A stretch of DNA of 64,000 nucleotides from Bacteroidales bacterium (GCA_017525245.1 JAFXTE010000080.1:1-64000), one strand, 5' to 3'. Positions 17,901-26,344 are shown, counted from the stretch's first letter. Notes: generated by a model from the sequence alone, not told the origin. Numbers and translations are program-made.

Positions 17901-20900
17901 CGGGCTGCCCTTTCACAGGATTGCCGTCTTTGTCTAAACCGCGGAAATCATTGCTGTTGAGGTCGAGTTGCATTTCAGCATGGATGCATTTGAGTGCGCC
18001 AGTGTCAATGGTGATGTATGTGCCGTCTTTCGGATCGGCGAAATTGGAGGATGCTTTGAAACGCAGCACGTAGCCGTCGTTCAGCTCCTTTTCGTAGGTC
18101 CTAGCCATGAAGAAGTCAATGTGTTGGTCGGGCTTTCCGTAGAAATGCCGCTGGTCCATGCAGATGTTGTTGGCCAGGAAAGGAACGTAGTAGTCTTCCT
18201 CTTGGGCGGCGAAAATAGCCCAGATGTTCATCAAGGCGGTGAGCGGAGAGAAGAACATGTTGTTGATAGAGTAGATGACGTTTTTGGAGTTGGTCAAGGT
18301 CTCGTCGGTGAGGCACAGCGGGAAGGTGAGCACCTCCGTGGAGGGCGTGTTACCGCTGCCAAAGATCGGACCGGCGATGCCGCCGTATTTCTTTCCGTAT
18401 TTCTCAGCAAATTTCTGATATTCATGGAATTTGTCGTAATAGGCCTTCACCTCGTTGATTTCCCCGAATTGCGATGCGATGCGGTTGATGTCATCAGCGG
18501 ACCAATCGCTGAGGTTAAGGTCGTTCATCAGGGCGGAAAGATAGGTGGAGGAATCGGTGGCGGTGCTCACGGCCGTGCCGTTGATGATTTGGAAGTCCTT
18601 GTTGATCTGGATGGTGTCGAACTTCACCTTCAGAGGAACGTCGATGCCAAACGGATGCCAAATGACGTAGCCATCGCCGCTGTACCGCTTCTTCTCCCGA
18701 TCGAATTGCACCTCCTGCATCACCAAGGGGAATTCTCCCATCATGAGTCGCACCTTGTTCTGCACCAGACTGTCGGCTTTTGGGGTGATGATCTCCTTGC
18801 TGAGGTTGTCCAGGGCATTCGGAGAGCATTTGATTTTGTTGTTGAGGTCCGCATTGTAGGCGCGGGGCTCAACGAGCTTGAAGGTGGTGTATATGGATTT
18901 CCCGTTGTTGACCAAGTTGTAATGGTCACTTTGGTCTTCCGTTTGCTTGATGTACGTCCACAGCACCGCCATGTACTGGCCTCCGATCTTCAGGGAATCG
19001 AATAGGACCGTGTCCATGAAGGAGGTGCTGGTGAGTGAGTCTTTGAGATAGAAGGTGTCTTTTACCTGCTGAGGGGTCTTGCCTTTGGGAAGCTCCGCGA
19101 TGAGGAGTTTGTAATAGACAGAATCCCCATAGTTGACCCCAGAAGTCGGCTTCCATTTGAATTTGAATTCCTCGTATTTGGACACTTCCGGAATGTCGAA
19201 CATAAGCGTGTCGTCCCACTGCTTGGTGGAGAGGTCTTGCGGATAGGTGAATTGAGGGGGGGAGACCTGATCAAGCGCATTTGTGTCTGTTCCCCATGAG
19301 AAGACGATGTCGGAGAATAAATCTATGGAACCGAATGCTATGGAAGTGGCCACGCTGTCATGAGCCCTTGGAGTGCTATGGAAGTAGTCGGTGACGGTAA
19401 AGGTGGTTTGCTTTTCGTAAGAATAGAAAGTCTCTGCCTTGAGGTGGAGCAGATATTTGTAACCCTCTTTTAATGAAGCTGTCCAAGAATTGGTGGGCGT
19501 GTTCATAATGGAGACGAGTTTCAGGCCGGTGTTGTCGGACTTGATATCGGTGGTGGTGGCCGATTGCAGAGGCAAGCCGATCATGGAGTTGTGGATGTCG
19601 CCGCCGGCATATTCGTAGAGTTCGGTGGTGTAGATGACCTTGAGCACGGAGTCGCCGAGAACAGGCATCCACCGCACGTCAAGGGTGTCGGATACGGGTA
19701 CCAGGTAGTAGGGCATGTCACCGGGTTCCACATCGGTGATGTACGGGTTGTTGGCGGCAAAAGAGATCGGGGAAATCGTTGGTGAAACGTGTGGCCTTTG
19801 GAAAGTTTGGGCGGAGTTGTCCATCCCCGGAGACAGGAAATATGGCTTTTCAATAGAAGCAATCACATCGTTGTGATTGTCGGAAACCGAAGAGTTGGAC
19901 GGCGTCGATACGGGTTCGAACAATGAGGCAGGTGTGTCCTCGCCCCAAACGAAAGTGATAATCTGGCTCTTGCCTTCGTTGCTCAATTGGATTTCGGTCA
20001 TCAGGTTCTTCTTGAGGACAGCTTGTACTTGCGCGGCGTAAACATGCCCGCGAATCAGCTGGAAATGACGATTGGCAAGCGTATCGTGGATGTACACGGT
20101 ATTTGATCTGTTGTTGAAGGTGGTGAGAGTGCCGCTGTTGTTGATGGCTTCCTGCACGTTCTGGTTTCCCGTGACTTCCACGATTTTGAAAATGTAGTCG
20201 AAATCGTTTGCGGCCAGACAGTTGGATATAACACCAGTCCAGTTGAACACCACTTGGCGGCTGAGCGGAAGGTGGGTGTACTGACTGAATTCACGGATGT
20301 CGGATGAGAAAATTTGCCCGTGCTCAAAACTGTGAGTTATCACGTGATTGCTTGTCAATCGGGGATTGAGTATGTTGTTCAGAGGGTTGCTGTTGTTCAG
20401 GTTGGCAGCACTGAATCCGTTCACGGGAGTGGTGAATTCGGGTGCGGAGCCAGTGTAACAGATGGTGAACGTATAGCACACCTGCTCTCCGACTTGCAGG
20501 GGATTTGGGTTGTTGTATCCGTCCCAAAGATATGGCGTGATACAGAAACGGTATTGCCCCTCAGGAAGAGCCATCAAATCCCTCATCAGCTTGTTGCGGT
20601 CGTAGTTGGTCTCGTATGCCGCCGAGTTGAGATGCCCGATGATTTGGTCGAAGACCACGCGGTTGACCAGCACGGGAACCGCCCCTACAGTCAACGGCAC
20701 CGTCGGTTGGATCTCCTTCTTGGTGCGGACGTAATAGTTTTGGTTCGTTGAGGTGAAGTCTGCGGTGAGCTCAATGGTGAAGAAGATGTCCATGCTGACT
20801 CCCGTTGTGTTCATCATCTGGATATTGAAAAACCTGGCGGGATCATCCATGTAGCTCAGCCCTGTCGAGGGAAAGAGATTCACCTTGGGTGAGATAGAGG

Positions 20901-20973
20901 TCAGAATTTGGTTTTGGGACCATACCGTATGACCTGTTATCAAGATAGCCAAAACGAATAACAACTTTTTCAT
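11953..20973 (-). CDS. Giant 3006-residue exported protein, TANFOR-like N terminus
   Basis: The gene takes 9.0 kb. The start at 20973 was chosen for the signal peptide MKKLLFVLAILITGHTVWSQ; 39 further in-frame codons upstream look non-coding. Residues about 25-330 (FFNIQMMNTTGVSMDIFFTI, then ALPEGQYRFCITPYLWDG) resemble the TANFOR domain of large Tannerella/Porphyromonas surface proteins. FN3-like modules follow to about 750. A long central part is made of alternating amphipathic strands and Gly-rich turns (GFAGKLNVTIMSEVTLAMSAG; ALGRVYGALQGDVGLRLNLG). The last third has Cys-containing modules and a Tyr/Trp-rich end. No T9SS tail and no enzyme motif are evident. It probably works with the barrel protein upstream and the FN3 protein downstream. 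Function unknown. Confidence 0.8.
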   Translation of the reverse strand: MKKLLFVLAILITGHTVWSQNQILTSISPKVNLFPSTGLSYMDDPARFFNIQMMNTTGVSMDIFFTIELTADFTSTNQNYYVRTKKEIQPTVPLTVGAVPVLVNRVVFDQIIGHLNSAAYETNYDRNKLMRDLMALPEGQYRFCITPYLWDGYNNPNPLQVGEQVCYTFTICYTGSAPEFTTPVNGFSAANLNNSNPLNNILNPRLTSNHVITHSFEHGQIFSSDIREFSQYTHLPLSRQVVFNWTGVISNCLAANDFDYIFKIVEVTGNQNVQEAINNSGTLTTFNNRSNTVYIHDTLANRHFQLIRGHVYAAQVQAVLKKNLMTEIQLSNEGKSQIITFVWGEDTPASLFEPVSTPSNSSVSDNHNDVIASIEKPYFLSPGMDNSAQTFQRPHVSPTISPISFAANNPYITDVEPGDMPYYLVPVSDTLDVRWMPVLGDSVLKVIYTTELYEYAGGDIHNSMIGLPLQSATTTDIKSDNTGLKLVSIMNTPTNSWTASLKEGYKYLLHLKAETFYSYEKQTTFTVTDYFHSTPRAHDSVATSIAFGSIDLFSDIVFSWGTDTNALDQVSPPQFTYPQDLSTKQWDDTLMFDIPEVSKYEEFKFKWKPTSGVNYGDSVYYKLLIAELPKGKTPQQVKDTFYLKDSLTSTSFMDTVLFDSLKIGGQYMAVLWTYIKQTEDQSDHYNLVNNGKSIYTTFKLVEPRAYNADLNNKIKCSPNALDNLSKEIITPKADSLVQNKVRLMMGEFPLVMQEVQFDREKKRYSGDGYVIWHPFGIDVPLKVKFDTIQINKDFQIINGTAVSTATDSSTYLSALMNDLNLSDWSADDINRIASQFGEINEVKAYYDKFHEYQKFAEKYGKKYGGIAGPIFGSGNTPSTEVLTFPLCLTDETLTNSKNVIYSINNMFFSPLTALMNIWAIFAAQEEDYYVPFLANNICMDQRHFYGKPDQHIDFFMARTYEKELNDGYVLRFKASSNFADPKDGTYITIDTGALKCIHAEMQLDLNSNDFRGLDKDGNPVKGQPVKASMIAEFKDWDDWVVKVNMDPFAVAGADRFLFYPTGKGIFYDHSEKQTPSEVSLTYEYLYGTPPPPNMNEEEKKKLTKATNEWTGFYWDDLKVFLSDEISNTFSDTVNRKDSMVVYHYGLNNTLTDSVHYCYPSSRINFGAHGLIIDKFGFSTDLYAHDIIDANTTEGWGWAFSLDTVRLRFTKNQYKAGVIKGGMGVPLFKGGFDYECSIGADSLTFNLQSRKDTMPLDLWAADVNFVKESSYFRIKKIYKESGTRVDLTLNGFISLKTSKIGLPTDFEAVKFEHMGMRNYNLGGTPKAGTASIQKFEFDIGEWSFASPQKYIGGYSPDHVAEMEENIGEVSFFGFTFSLEKIDPIVDYLGDNLKLGVKMVGKMKFATEGTDLGATTGFSVWGVTEPKNKFHVKEVKGKLDSIVLDNIDFEVFKLSGSLGFTYECPTCTKVTGFAGKLNVTIMSEVTLAMSAGFGKERDNRGEYSWWFFDGACKFPGGIPLGALSINGFAGGFAYNMKSTKDLASFNTKNLLEKAEGNTNENTIKSSGMDFTPSRDCWVANAGISLILTGAKNTMNADGLVSLRISNKHFSGVFIDANAYVLTSMDENAVPGDSKNNKSPLIRARAIMGFETYDTYDYFRLSINIKAEINLDNLLKGASSTVLGNQLGTAIHSGTSLATNSNINSQLENLENNSGLSSHEETDRNRAASASDAAGSHFSFNSEASIPIDFELKHYKKNYQGHKKGTTDWYFAIGKPKYEDRVQLSATLNMVIVRAFAEFTFYMQTGNAFAYEMPPLSDDLQKFFGIAGGGKKLDANSRDVKKSRMIDNSDWLKIDKGGGFCLGSTFHTEVDLNFFLYVDVTADLGFDVALLDVGGMGCPGHNQIGKHNFYALGRVYGALQGDVGLRLNLGFWDGKFSLFSAGVGALLQGGGPNPSYCYGLLRFKVSLLGGLLKFSTSADFQLGDVCVPGAGDPLANVKLFQNVTPGYTSETEANRTSNLQSPLQIGTIVSNMPWDRDVLLCDQDGKNPRRFCFVLIEDNCKMATKSGSQYVNSTGSEMLKFTPSNSDDNVYLFETEAGGFIPNTVNRIKLQARCFERRKSLQGKSQLLRVENEKKKDVKYDVNTGTASTTYNTESYDWYDPTFLDNKTGKTIVRPFKKDTVMYFKTRSLGENLDDGVVFSWPYNGDPFFWTEEYVHAPNSDVPFCRMYLFTRYDNLFDKDKLSEQGKQLKIYLLKNGLEDGEIAECRYSYVTNGSLPYVDVQLPKKEFVSQTGKGAHLLQFLIVDKNAYESALSAAQQAANITVKKSEYQSRISDKTYEEAEAAHNRKTGNGGASSVLTYHGTGNVNFSGVSFASLGLAGSSHNTSGTAYLAGSSVSSLLGNMMQHYQDMTGHGQMPSVDMSQFSGAGILESLYSSNNSINIQDEMLDEIYEDKHTVGKDSMTYYRTMLKEGYRISSSIGKQIYRWTWFASGSTIEKTLTSRVFGEGAASIYDNDIASSINKASVTDNDSYFTLSDFHSSYNSSLDLYAWMFLPYDPEDVTRYHTGCKMPPICYLALDRNSGTLMELHRQYFQHFIDLERDFKQTPLLTTFHCRKKNSSIRYDVNTVMASGYSASEFQRILSGGLYINNNRKLSTIDRRIKGGTDFTQCVAKNYHPNTVDVPCILDFRVRNDQSRQPLDDKYFETAYSNKQPYLKYDDGKYSWAWRIDDYATVSIIKDLNKLAWFMYDNQLHAQSLNQRDWSGKMKLFNLYYNANNINAFLTYTNFPYDMPMIYRVVHYMWALDDLHPDTYYAATDGHSYKLLDLEKEYIDVNLLQLRDRLWAKYWFSAKGQCLDIGGHGFDRDFYYYNSSTLYYPVTCDQGYDKHHKCSAHQTSVLGNWYVPFDGSYYNVYNPPRPTYKMNVKLYFMTTRAENFNSNMMKIAVAIKNSSAQSTRVFYPNKILNTAGRDMSYTIKLNSGAGLSGTLCNWLIDPYNRLNNSRPGDTYGDD

Positions 20974-21034
20974 ATATGTGGTTTTGATTATTGTCGATTT
21001 GTATTTGGTATATATTATGATGCCAGTGTTCTGA

Positions 21035-22897
21035 TTACATGGCATTTTTCTGCATTTTTTTCGCATGACGGGCGATTTTCTCCTCCGCACGTTGCTGTTT
21101 TGTCTTTTTCTTAATGATACTCGCTGCGAAGGAATAGGAATAGGATAGAGTGAAGCGGGTGTCGAGGTCGGTGTGAACGCGCTGTCCGATGCGCTCCATG
21201 TCGCTGTAATTGCTCAGCGAAAGATACATCGAAGCAGTGTGCTTCTTGTAGTTGAAACTGCTGCCAATGCTGTTGCTCAACGAGAAGTCATTGTTAACAC
21301 CTTCGTCTTTCTGGATGTTATAGGATACATAACCATTGTAGTTGATGTTCCAGTTGAGCTTCTCCTTCTGCATGATACGGTAATGAAGGCCCACGCTCAG
21401 CCCATGGGCATCGTAATGTGAGAATTGTGAAGAAGACATGGAAAAGTCGTAACCTGTGTTTAGCCCAAGCCGGATATCGGTGATATCTATGCCGTAGGTG
21501 ATGCCGACAGTAAATGTTTGCACATTTAAGGCGTTGGGATTCAACTTGTTGAGACTTTTGTTCTGTACGAAATTGCCGTTCAGCCCAAAGGAATGGGTGT
21601 TGCGACGTTCAATAGTGAGGATGGGCGATACGGTGACGGTGTGGACGATAGAGTTGATGCGTGCGGTGTCGTTGACGCGGTGACTTCCGTCGTACTGATC
21701 CTGTTTGATGCCGCTGTAGTGAATGCCGAGGTTGCAGATGCTACCGATGGTACTGTTCCAGTTCAGGGAGTAGGTGGCCACCTGGTTGGTGTACATCTGC
21801 TTGTGATCCATGTTGTCGCGCTGCACATAACCCACCAGACCAAGGTTTGAACGTCCTTTGAACATGATGAAATTCATCACGGTGCCCAAGCTGTGGGCAT
21901 TCTGGTTGAAATTTTGTGCGCCTAACGACACATAGTCGGGTTGGATAAACCGATAGGTCAGGTTGCCATTGAAGACTCTGGTGGTGAAATTCATGGCGGC
22001 GTCGCCTGCAAACCGGATTTTGAAACCGTTGCCCGGCGTGAAGAGCCAGTTGGTATAACGCTCAAACTTCTGATATTCCTCCAAACGCAAGGAGTCCCGT
22101 AAGTCGGGGTTGAGCAGGCTCGCTCCGAGATTCGCGGTAAAGGAAAACCATCGTTTGATGGCGAAGCGTCCTGACAGGCCGATGACCAAATTGTCCTGTG
22201 GCGCGATGGTGTCCCGCCATTCTTCCGGAAGGGTCTTGATTCTGTCTTTGGCTTTCAAAAAGCTGATGTCAATGAAGTTACGCTCGTTGCCCACTCCGAG
22301 TTTCATCCCGATGGCGTCTCGGCGGTATTGGGGAAGCGAGGACTGGGGAACATTCAGTCCCAACAGGGAATCGGCCAGTTGCTGAATCGCACTGCGGTCA
22401 TCGTAACCTTTTATCCGGGTCGCACGCTGCAGAAGGCCGGCGAAGGTGCCCATACGGAACAATTTTCCTTGATATTCAACACCTGCGCCGAGGAATGTCA
22501 GCCCCGAATAGGTGTAGTTGGAGAAATGCATGCTGCTGCTGCCCACGTGAAACTTCCAGTTGCGCCATGTGGGCATGAAGCCAAGGTGGAAAGTTGGCAG
22601 CTGCGGATAAGAAAATGAGGTGGTATTGTTGTTGAAATAGAAAGCAAAAGGCAGCTGGAAACTGTAGAACGACAAATTCATGCAGGCATAAATGTTGCCC
22701 GAAAACGGTGTGCTCGAAGGAAAATTGGAGTTGTAGGAGAGCCCAACACCCGCACCCACAGTCCCACTTATGGAAAAAGGATCTGCAGTTTTGATGCTGT
22801 TGATTCTGCTCCGTATGCTCCCTTGGCCGTCTATCTCCGACAGAAACATGAACATTAGCAGGCCTGACAGAATAAGATGTAGAAATTTCTTGTCCAT
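21035..22897 (-). CDS. Outer-membrane beta-barrel protein, first gene of the giant-protein unit
   Basis: A 620-residue protein with a signal peptide (MDKKFLHLILSGLLMFMFLS) and many alternating, aromatic-flanked strands typical of an outer-membrane barrel, such as VATYSLNWNSTIGSICNLGI, QTFTVGITYGIDITDIRLGL, KLNWNINYNGYVSYNI and TRFTLSYSYSFAAS. After the last strand comes a basic tail of about 24 residues (KKKTKQQRAEEKIARHAKKM), unusual because barrels normally end in the final strand. It leads the unit; 61 nt separate it from the giant gene. The start at 22897 sits 28 nt from the -7 box at 22926-22933. Possible roles are translocation or anchoring of the giant (inference). Confidence 0.75.
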   Translation of the reverse strand: MDKKFLHLILSGLLMFMFLSEIDGQGSIRSRINSIKTADPFSISGTVGAGVGLSYNSNFPSSTPFSGNIYACMNLSFYSFQLPFAFYFNNNTTSFSYPQLPTFHLGFMPTWRNWKFHVGSSSMHFSNYTYSGLTFLGAGVEYQGKLFRMGTFAGLLQRATRIKGYDDRSAIQQLADSLLGLNVPQSSLPQYRRDAIGMKLGVGNERNFIDISFLKAKDRIKTLPEEWRDTIAPQDNLVIGLSGRFAIKRWFSFTANLGASLLNPDLRDSLRLEEYQKFERYTNWLFTPGNGFKIRFAGDAAMNFTTRVFNGNLTYRFIQPDYVSLGAQNFNQNAHSLGTVMNFIMFKGRSNLGLVGYVQRDNMDHKQMYTNQVATYSLNWNSTIGSICNLGIHYSGIKQDQYDGSHRVNDTARINSIVHTVTVSPILTIERRNTHSFGLNGNFVQNKSLNKLNPNALNVQTFTVGITYGIDITDIRLGLNTGYDFSMSSSQFSHYDAHGLSVGLHYRIMQKEKLNWNINYNGYVSYNIQKDEGVNNDFSLSNSIGSSFNYKKHTASMYLSLSNYSDMERIGQRVHTDLDTRFTLSYSYSFAASIIKKKTKQQRAEEKIARHAKKMQKNAM

Positions 22898-22925
22898 AGG
22901 CAGGCGTATTGGATGATTGACTCCG

Positions 22926-22933
22926 CAAAAATA
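22926..22933 (-). promoter_or_regulatory. Bacteroidota -7 box for the giant-protein unit
   Basis: CAAAAATA on plus reads TATTTTTG on minus, 28 nt upstream of the barrel gene. It is the only strong promoter-like element I see for the 13-kb unit. Confidence 0.6.
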
Positions 22934-23059
22934 CAAAATATATATTAAATCCATATAAAAAGAAATTAACAGTATAAATTTTGCCCCAATGTCATGGGAT
23001 TTGTCCGCCTTCCCTTGCTGTCATTTTTCTCATTTACTTCATGGTATTCAATAAAATAG

Positions 23060-23067
23060 TATCTTTG
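23060..23067 (+). promoter_or_regulatory. Bacteroidota -7 box for the TPR-like gene
   Basis: TATCTTTG followed by CAC lies 18 nt before the ATG at 23086 and overlaps or follows the earlier in-frame ATGs, which excludes them. Confidence 0.65.
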
Positions 23068-23085
23068 CACGCTAATTTTTTATCA

Positions 23086-23697
23086 ATGGAGAAGTTGTAT
23101 TTCACGGATTTTGTACCTTCGTCACGTGGTGAGGCGCGGGAGAAATTGACCCAGTGGCAGAAGAAATACCCTGCGTCAGCCTTGTTGAACATCTTTTGCC
23201 TGAAAGAGGCCAGGATGAAGATTTCTCACCGTCAACGCGCTAAAATGTTGCTTACCCTGCCCGACAAATTGCGCTTTGACTCTTTACAACTTGAAACAGC
23301 GCCTGTTGTGGTGGTGCGCGAAAAGCCGCAACTCAACATCGTGGAGAACCATCCGCACACCACCTCGCCTCTGCACCCCATCTTCGTCAAGCACCCTTCT
23401 CCAGACCATGAGGACCGTCAGGCTCTTATCGATCAGTTGATTGAAAAATTTTCCAAGGATGCTCCCAAAATCATTTATTCCCCGGATGTGCATGATGCCG
23501 ACGCTGACTATGGAATGGAAAGCTCCATTGAAGATCAGAGCATTGTAAGTGTTTCATTGGCAAATATTTATGCTGATCAAGGCTACTATGACAGGGCCAT
23601 ACAAATGTTCGAAATATTAAAGTTGCATTTTCCAGAAAAAAATAGTATTTTTGCCGCCCGAATTGAAGAACTGAAAAAAATGATGGCGGAGGGATGA
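23086..23697 (+). CDS. TPR-like protein upstream of secG
   Basis: A 203-residue cytoplasmic protein (start MEKLYFTDFVPSSRGEAREK). The C-terminal 45 residues hold one tetratricopeptide-like helical pair (VSLANIYADQGYYDRAIQMF, EILKLHFPEKNSIFAARIEEL). The N-terminal part is helical and basic, joined by a Pro/His-rich linker. No enzyme motif. It precedes secG by 81 nt in the same direction; a link to protein export is only suggested by position. Confidence 0.75.
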   Translation: MEKLYFTDFVPSSRGEAREKLTQWQKKYPASALLNIFCLKEARMKISHRQRAKMLLTLPDKLRFDSLQLETAPVVVVREKPQLNIVENHPHTTSPLHPIFVKHPSPDHEDRQALIDQLIEKFSKDAPKIIYSPDVHDADADYGMESSIEDQSIVSVSLANIYADQGYYDRAIQMFEILKLHFPEKNSIFAARIEELKKMMAEG

Positions 23698-23778
23698 TTT
23701 TGGCATCGTTTTTGCAATGAGATTCGGCGAAAAATTGAATTGTAAGTAATTAAATCATAAACTAAAAAGTTAAGAAAG

Positions 23779-24072
23779 ATGTTTACATTGTGTGTAGTAT
23801 TAATCATTTTGGCAAGTATCGTGCTGGCTTTCGTCGTTCTGATCCAAAACTCCAAGGGCGGTGGTCTGGCTTCCAATTTCGCCTCCTCCAACCAAGTGAT
23901 GGGCGTGCGCAAAACCGCTGACGTGCTGGAGAAAACCACATGGGGTCTCGCTGCCGGCATCATGCTGCTCTGCTTCGTCTGCGCTTTCATGTCCAAGAGC
24001 GAATACAATAGCCTCCATGGCACTGGCACCCAGGTCGAACAGACAACCACCGACGATGCTGCTGAAGAATAA
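23779..24072 (+). CDS. secG: Preprotein translocase subunit SecG
   Basis: A 97-residue SecG with two transmembrane helices (about residues 2-21 and 50-70) joined by the conserved loop QNSKGGGLASNFASSNQVMG. SecG supports SecYEG-dependent export across the inner membrane. The C-terminal tail is Thr/Asp-rich. It lies 83 nt before tig, so export and nascent-chain folding genes are neighbours. Confidence 0.93.
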   Translation: MFTLCVVLIILASIVLAFVVLIQNSKGGGLASNFASSNQVMGVRKTADVLEKTTWGLAAGIMLLCFVCAFMSKSEYNSLHGTGTQVEQTTTDDAAEE

Positions 24073-24154
24073 CAGAAAAAAATGATGGAAAGATAAAACA
24101 TGCAATACCTGTGGGTGTTGTGTGTTTTTTGTTTGTAATTAAAATATTGATTCA

Positions 24155-25621
24155 ATGAATATTAAGCACGAAAACGTTCCTGGTCAGGTTCAGGAACTCG
24201 TAATTGAAATCCAGAAGGAAGATTACGCTGAAAAGGTAGAGAATGCGTTGAAGAAACAACGCCGCGAAATTGCTGTTCCCGGCTTCCGCAAGGGTAACGC
24301 CCCCATGGGCATCGTAAAGAAAATGTACGGCAAAAACGTCCTTGTGATGGAAATTGACCGTATCGTCAACGAAGAAATCGAGAAGTTCTTCAAAGATAAC
24401 GAAGTGAAATACATCTTTGAGCCCATGCCCGTCGAAGGCAAGTCAGAAGTGGATTTCGACAATCCCGACAACTTCACTTTCACCTACGAATATGCTCTCC
24501 GTCCTGAGGTTAATATAGACTATAAAGCCATGCCCGCCGTCGTCGATTTCACTATCGTTCCCGGTGAGGAGGAAATCAAGAGCTACATCGACCAGCTCCG
24601 CGAACGCCACGGCAAGTATGTTATGCCCGAAACTATCGAGGCAAACGACAGCGTGTCAGTGGATTACGGCGGCGAAAAGGAAGCTTTCTTCTTCTTGAGA
24701 GATCTTAAGGAAGATGCCAAGAAGTCGCTCCTCGGCAAGAAGGTGGGTGACAAGGTCTCCATGGCCATGCGTACAGCCTTCAACACCGACGCACTCTTCG
24801 CACGCGCATTCGACCTCAAGGTGGAAGAACTCAACGCTGACGATCCTTACACCTACGAACTGACTATCAAACGTATCGGCCGCATTGAACCTGCCGAGCT
24901 GAACGAGGAATTCTTCAAGGCTGCTTATCCTAACGGCAACATCACCACAGAGGAACAGCTCACGGAAGAGGCCAAGAACGTCATCGCCGGCCAATACAAA
25001 CCCGATACCGAGCGTCTGTTCATGAACAAGGCTATCGAAACGTTGCTTGACAACGTCACCGTGGAACTTCCCGATGAGTTCATGAAACGCTATATCAAGG
25101 CTGTCCAGAAAGATATGGACGATGAGAAGTTAGAGAAGGAATTCGACCAGTACAAACGTTCTTTCGCATGGCAGATTCTGGAGAACAACATCGTGGAAGG
25201 TGAGGATGTGAATGTCACCCGCACCGACATCGAGAACTATTTCCGCGACTATTTCATCAAGAACTATTTCGGGAACTTCAACGCCGACAGCGTGAAGGAT
25301 CAAGTTGATAAGATTGTCGCCGACTCCATGAAGAATCAGGAGTATGTGAAGAACGCATACGACATGCTCTATGACCAGAAGTTGGTTGAGGTGTTGCGCA
25401 AGAAGATGAATATTGAGCATAAGGAAGGCGATTTCAAGGCTTTCATCGATGTGATTTCCCCAAAGGATGACAAGAAGGAGGAGAATGCGGAGAAGCCCAA
25501 GAAGACCACGAAGCGCAAAACCGCAGAGAAGGCAGAGGAACCTGCCGCTGAAACTGCTCCCGCCGAGGAAAAGCCGAAAAAAACAAGAGCAAAATCCACT
25601 AAAAAAACAGACAAAGAGTAA
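24155..25621 (+). CDS. tig: Trigger factor (ribosome-associated chaperone)
   Basis: A 488-residue trigger factor. The ribosome-binding N domain contains the signature VPGFRKGNAPMGIVKKMYGKN at about residues 42-62, followed by the PPIase-like region and a long helical C domain. The C terminus is a Lys/Glu/Ala-rich low-complexity tail (EKPKKTTKRKTAEKAEEPAA), longer than usual. The canonical PPIase FKBP core is degenerate, as in many Bacteroidota. It sits 3 nt ahead of clpP, the classic tig-clpP-clpX order. Confidence 0.93.
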   Translation: MNIKHENVPGQVQELVIEIQKEDYAEKVENALKKQRREIAVPGFRKGNAPMGIVKKMYGKNVLVMEIDRIVNEEIEKFFKDNEVKYIFEPMPVEGKSEVDFDNPDNFTFTYEYALRPEVNIDYKAMPAVVDFTIVPGEEEIKSYIDQLRERHGKYVMPETIEANDSVSVDYGGEKEAFFFLRDLKEDAKKSLLGKKVGDKVSMAMRTAFNTDALFARAFDLKVEELNADDPYTYELTIKRIGRIEPAELNEEFFKAAYPNGNITTEEQLTEEAKNVIAGQYKPDTERLFMNKAIETLLDNVTVELPDEFMKRYIKAVQKDMDDEKLEKEFDQYKRSFAWQILENNIVEGEDVNVTRTDIENYFRDYFIKNYFGNFNADSVKDQVDKIVADSMKNQEYVKNAYDMLYDQKLVEVLRKKMNIEHKEGDFKAFIDVISPKDDKKEENAEKPKKTTKRKTAEKAEEPAAETAPAEEKPKKTRAKSTKKTDKE

Positions 25622-25624
25622 TTT

Positions 25625-26299
25625 ATGAGAGACGAATTCAGAAACTACGCGCTGAAGCAGCATGGCATCAGCAGCCTGAAAATGGACCGATACACGTCCA
25701 TGACTCGCAATTATATCACTCCGTACATCATCGAGGAGCGCCCGATGAACATCACCCAGTTGGATGTGTTCTCCCGTTTGATGAAGGACAGAATCATCTT
25801 CATGGGGGTGCCGATTGATGACGACGTGGCCAACATCATCCAAGCGCAGCTTCTTTTCCTCGAATCGCAGGATTCGGAGCGCGACATCCAGATTTACATC
25901 AACAGTCCCGGAGGCATGGTCTATGCCGGACTGGGCATTTACGACACGATGCAGTATCTGAAACCCGATGTCTCCACGATTTGTACGGGTATGGCCGCCT
26001 CTATGGCCGCTGTGCTGATGTGCGCCGGTGCCAAGGGCAAGCGTTTCGCGCTCCCGCACTCCCGCGTCATGATTCACCAGCCTATGGGCGGTGCGCAGGG
26101 TCAGGCTTCCGACATTGAGATCGAGGCTCGCGAAATCCAGAAAATCAAGAAGGAACTCTATGAGATCATCGCCTACCATTCTGGCAAAGATTACGACCAA
26201 GTGTGGAAGGACAGCGACCGCGACTACTGGATGACGGCCGCCGAGGCTAAAGAGTACGGCATGATCGACCAGGTGCTGGGCCGTGACCAACGGAAATAA
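25625..26299 (+). CDS. clpP: ATP-dependent Clp protease proteolytic subunit
   Basis: A 224-residue serine peptidase of the ClpXP complex. The catalytic triad is visible as Ser126 (TGMAASMAA), His151 (MIHQPMGG) and Asp200 (DSDRDYW), each 29 positions beyond the E. coli residues because of an N-terminal extension. It partners with ClpX, and probably degrades tmRNA-tagged products. An unrelated outer-membrane protein gene lies between it and clpX. Confidence 0.96.
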   Translation: MRDEFRNYALKQHGISSLKMDRYTSMTRNYITPYIIEERPMNITQLDVFSRLMKDRIIFMGVPIDDDVANIIQAQLLFLESQDSERDIQIYINSPGGMVYAGLGIYDTMQYLKPDVSTICTGMAASMAAVLMCAGAKGKRFALPHSRVMIHQPMGGAQGQASDIEIEAREIQKIKKELYEIIAYHSGKDYDQVWKDSDRDYWMTAAEAKEYGMIDQVLGRDQRK

Positions 26300-26344
26300 T
26301 CACGAGTAATTTGCTGGTTATTACGCAGGCAGGTTACGTTGATA

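Noticed and set aside
17968..19005. 345-codon plus-strand frame inside the giant gene
   Set aside because: The giant frame is continuous with coherent beta-rich domains; this frame is its complement.
20974..21090. 39-codon N-terminal extension of the giant protein
   Set aside because: It is basic and lies before a clear signal peptide at 20973, and overlaps the end of the barrel gene.
25130..26290. 386-codon minus-strand frame across tig and clpP
   Set aside because: Antisense to two well-conserved genes; no signal or motif of its own.
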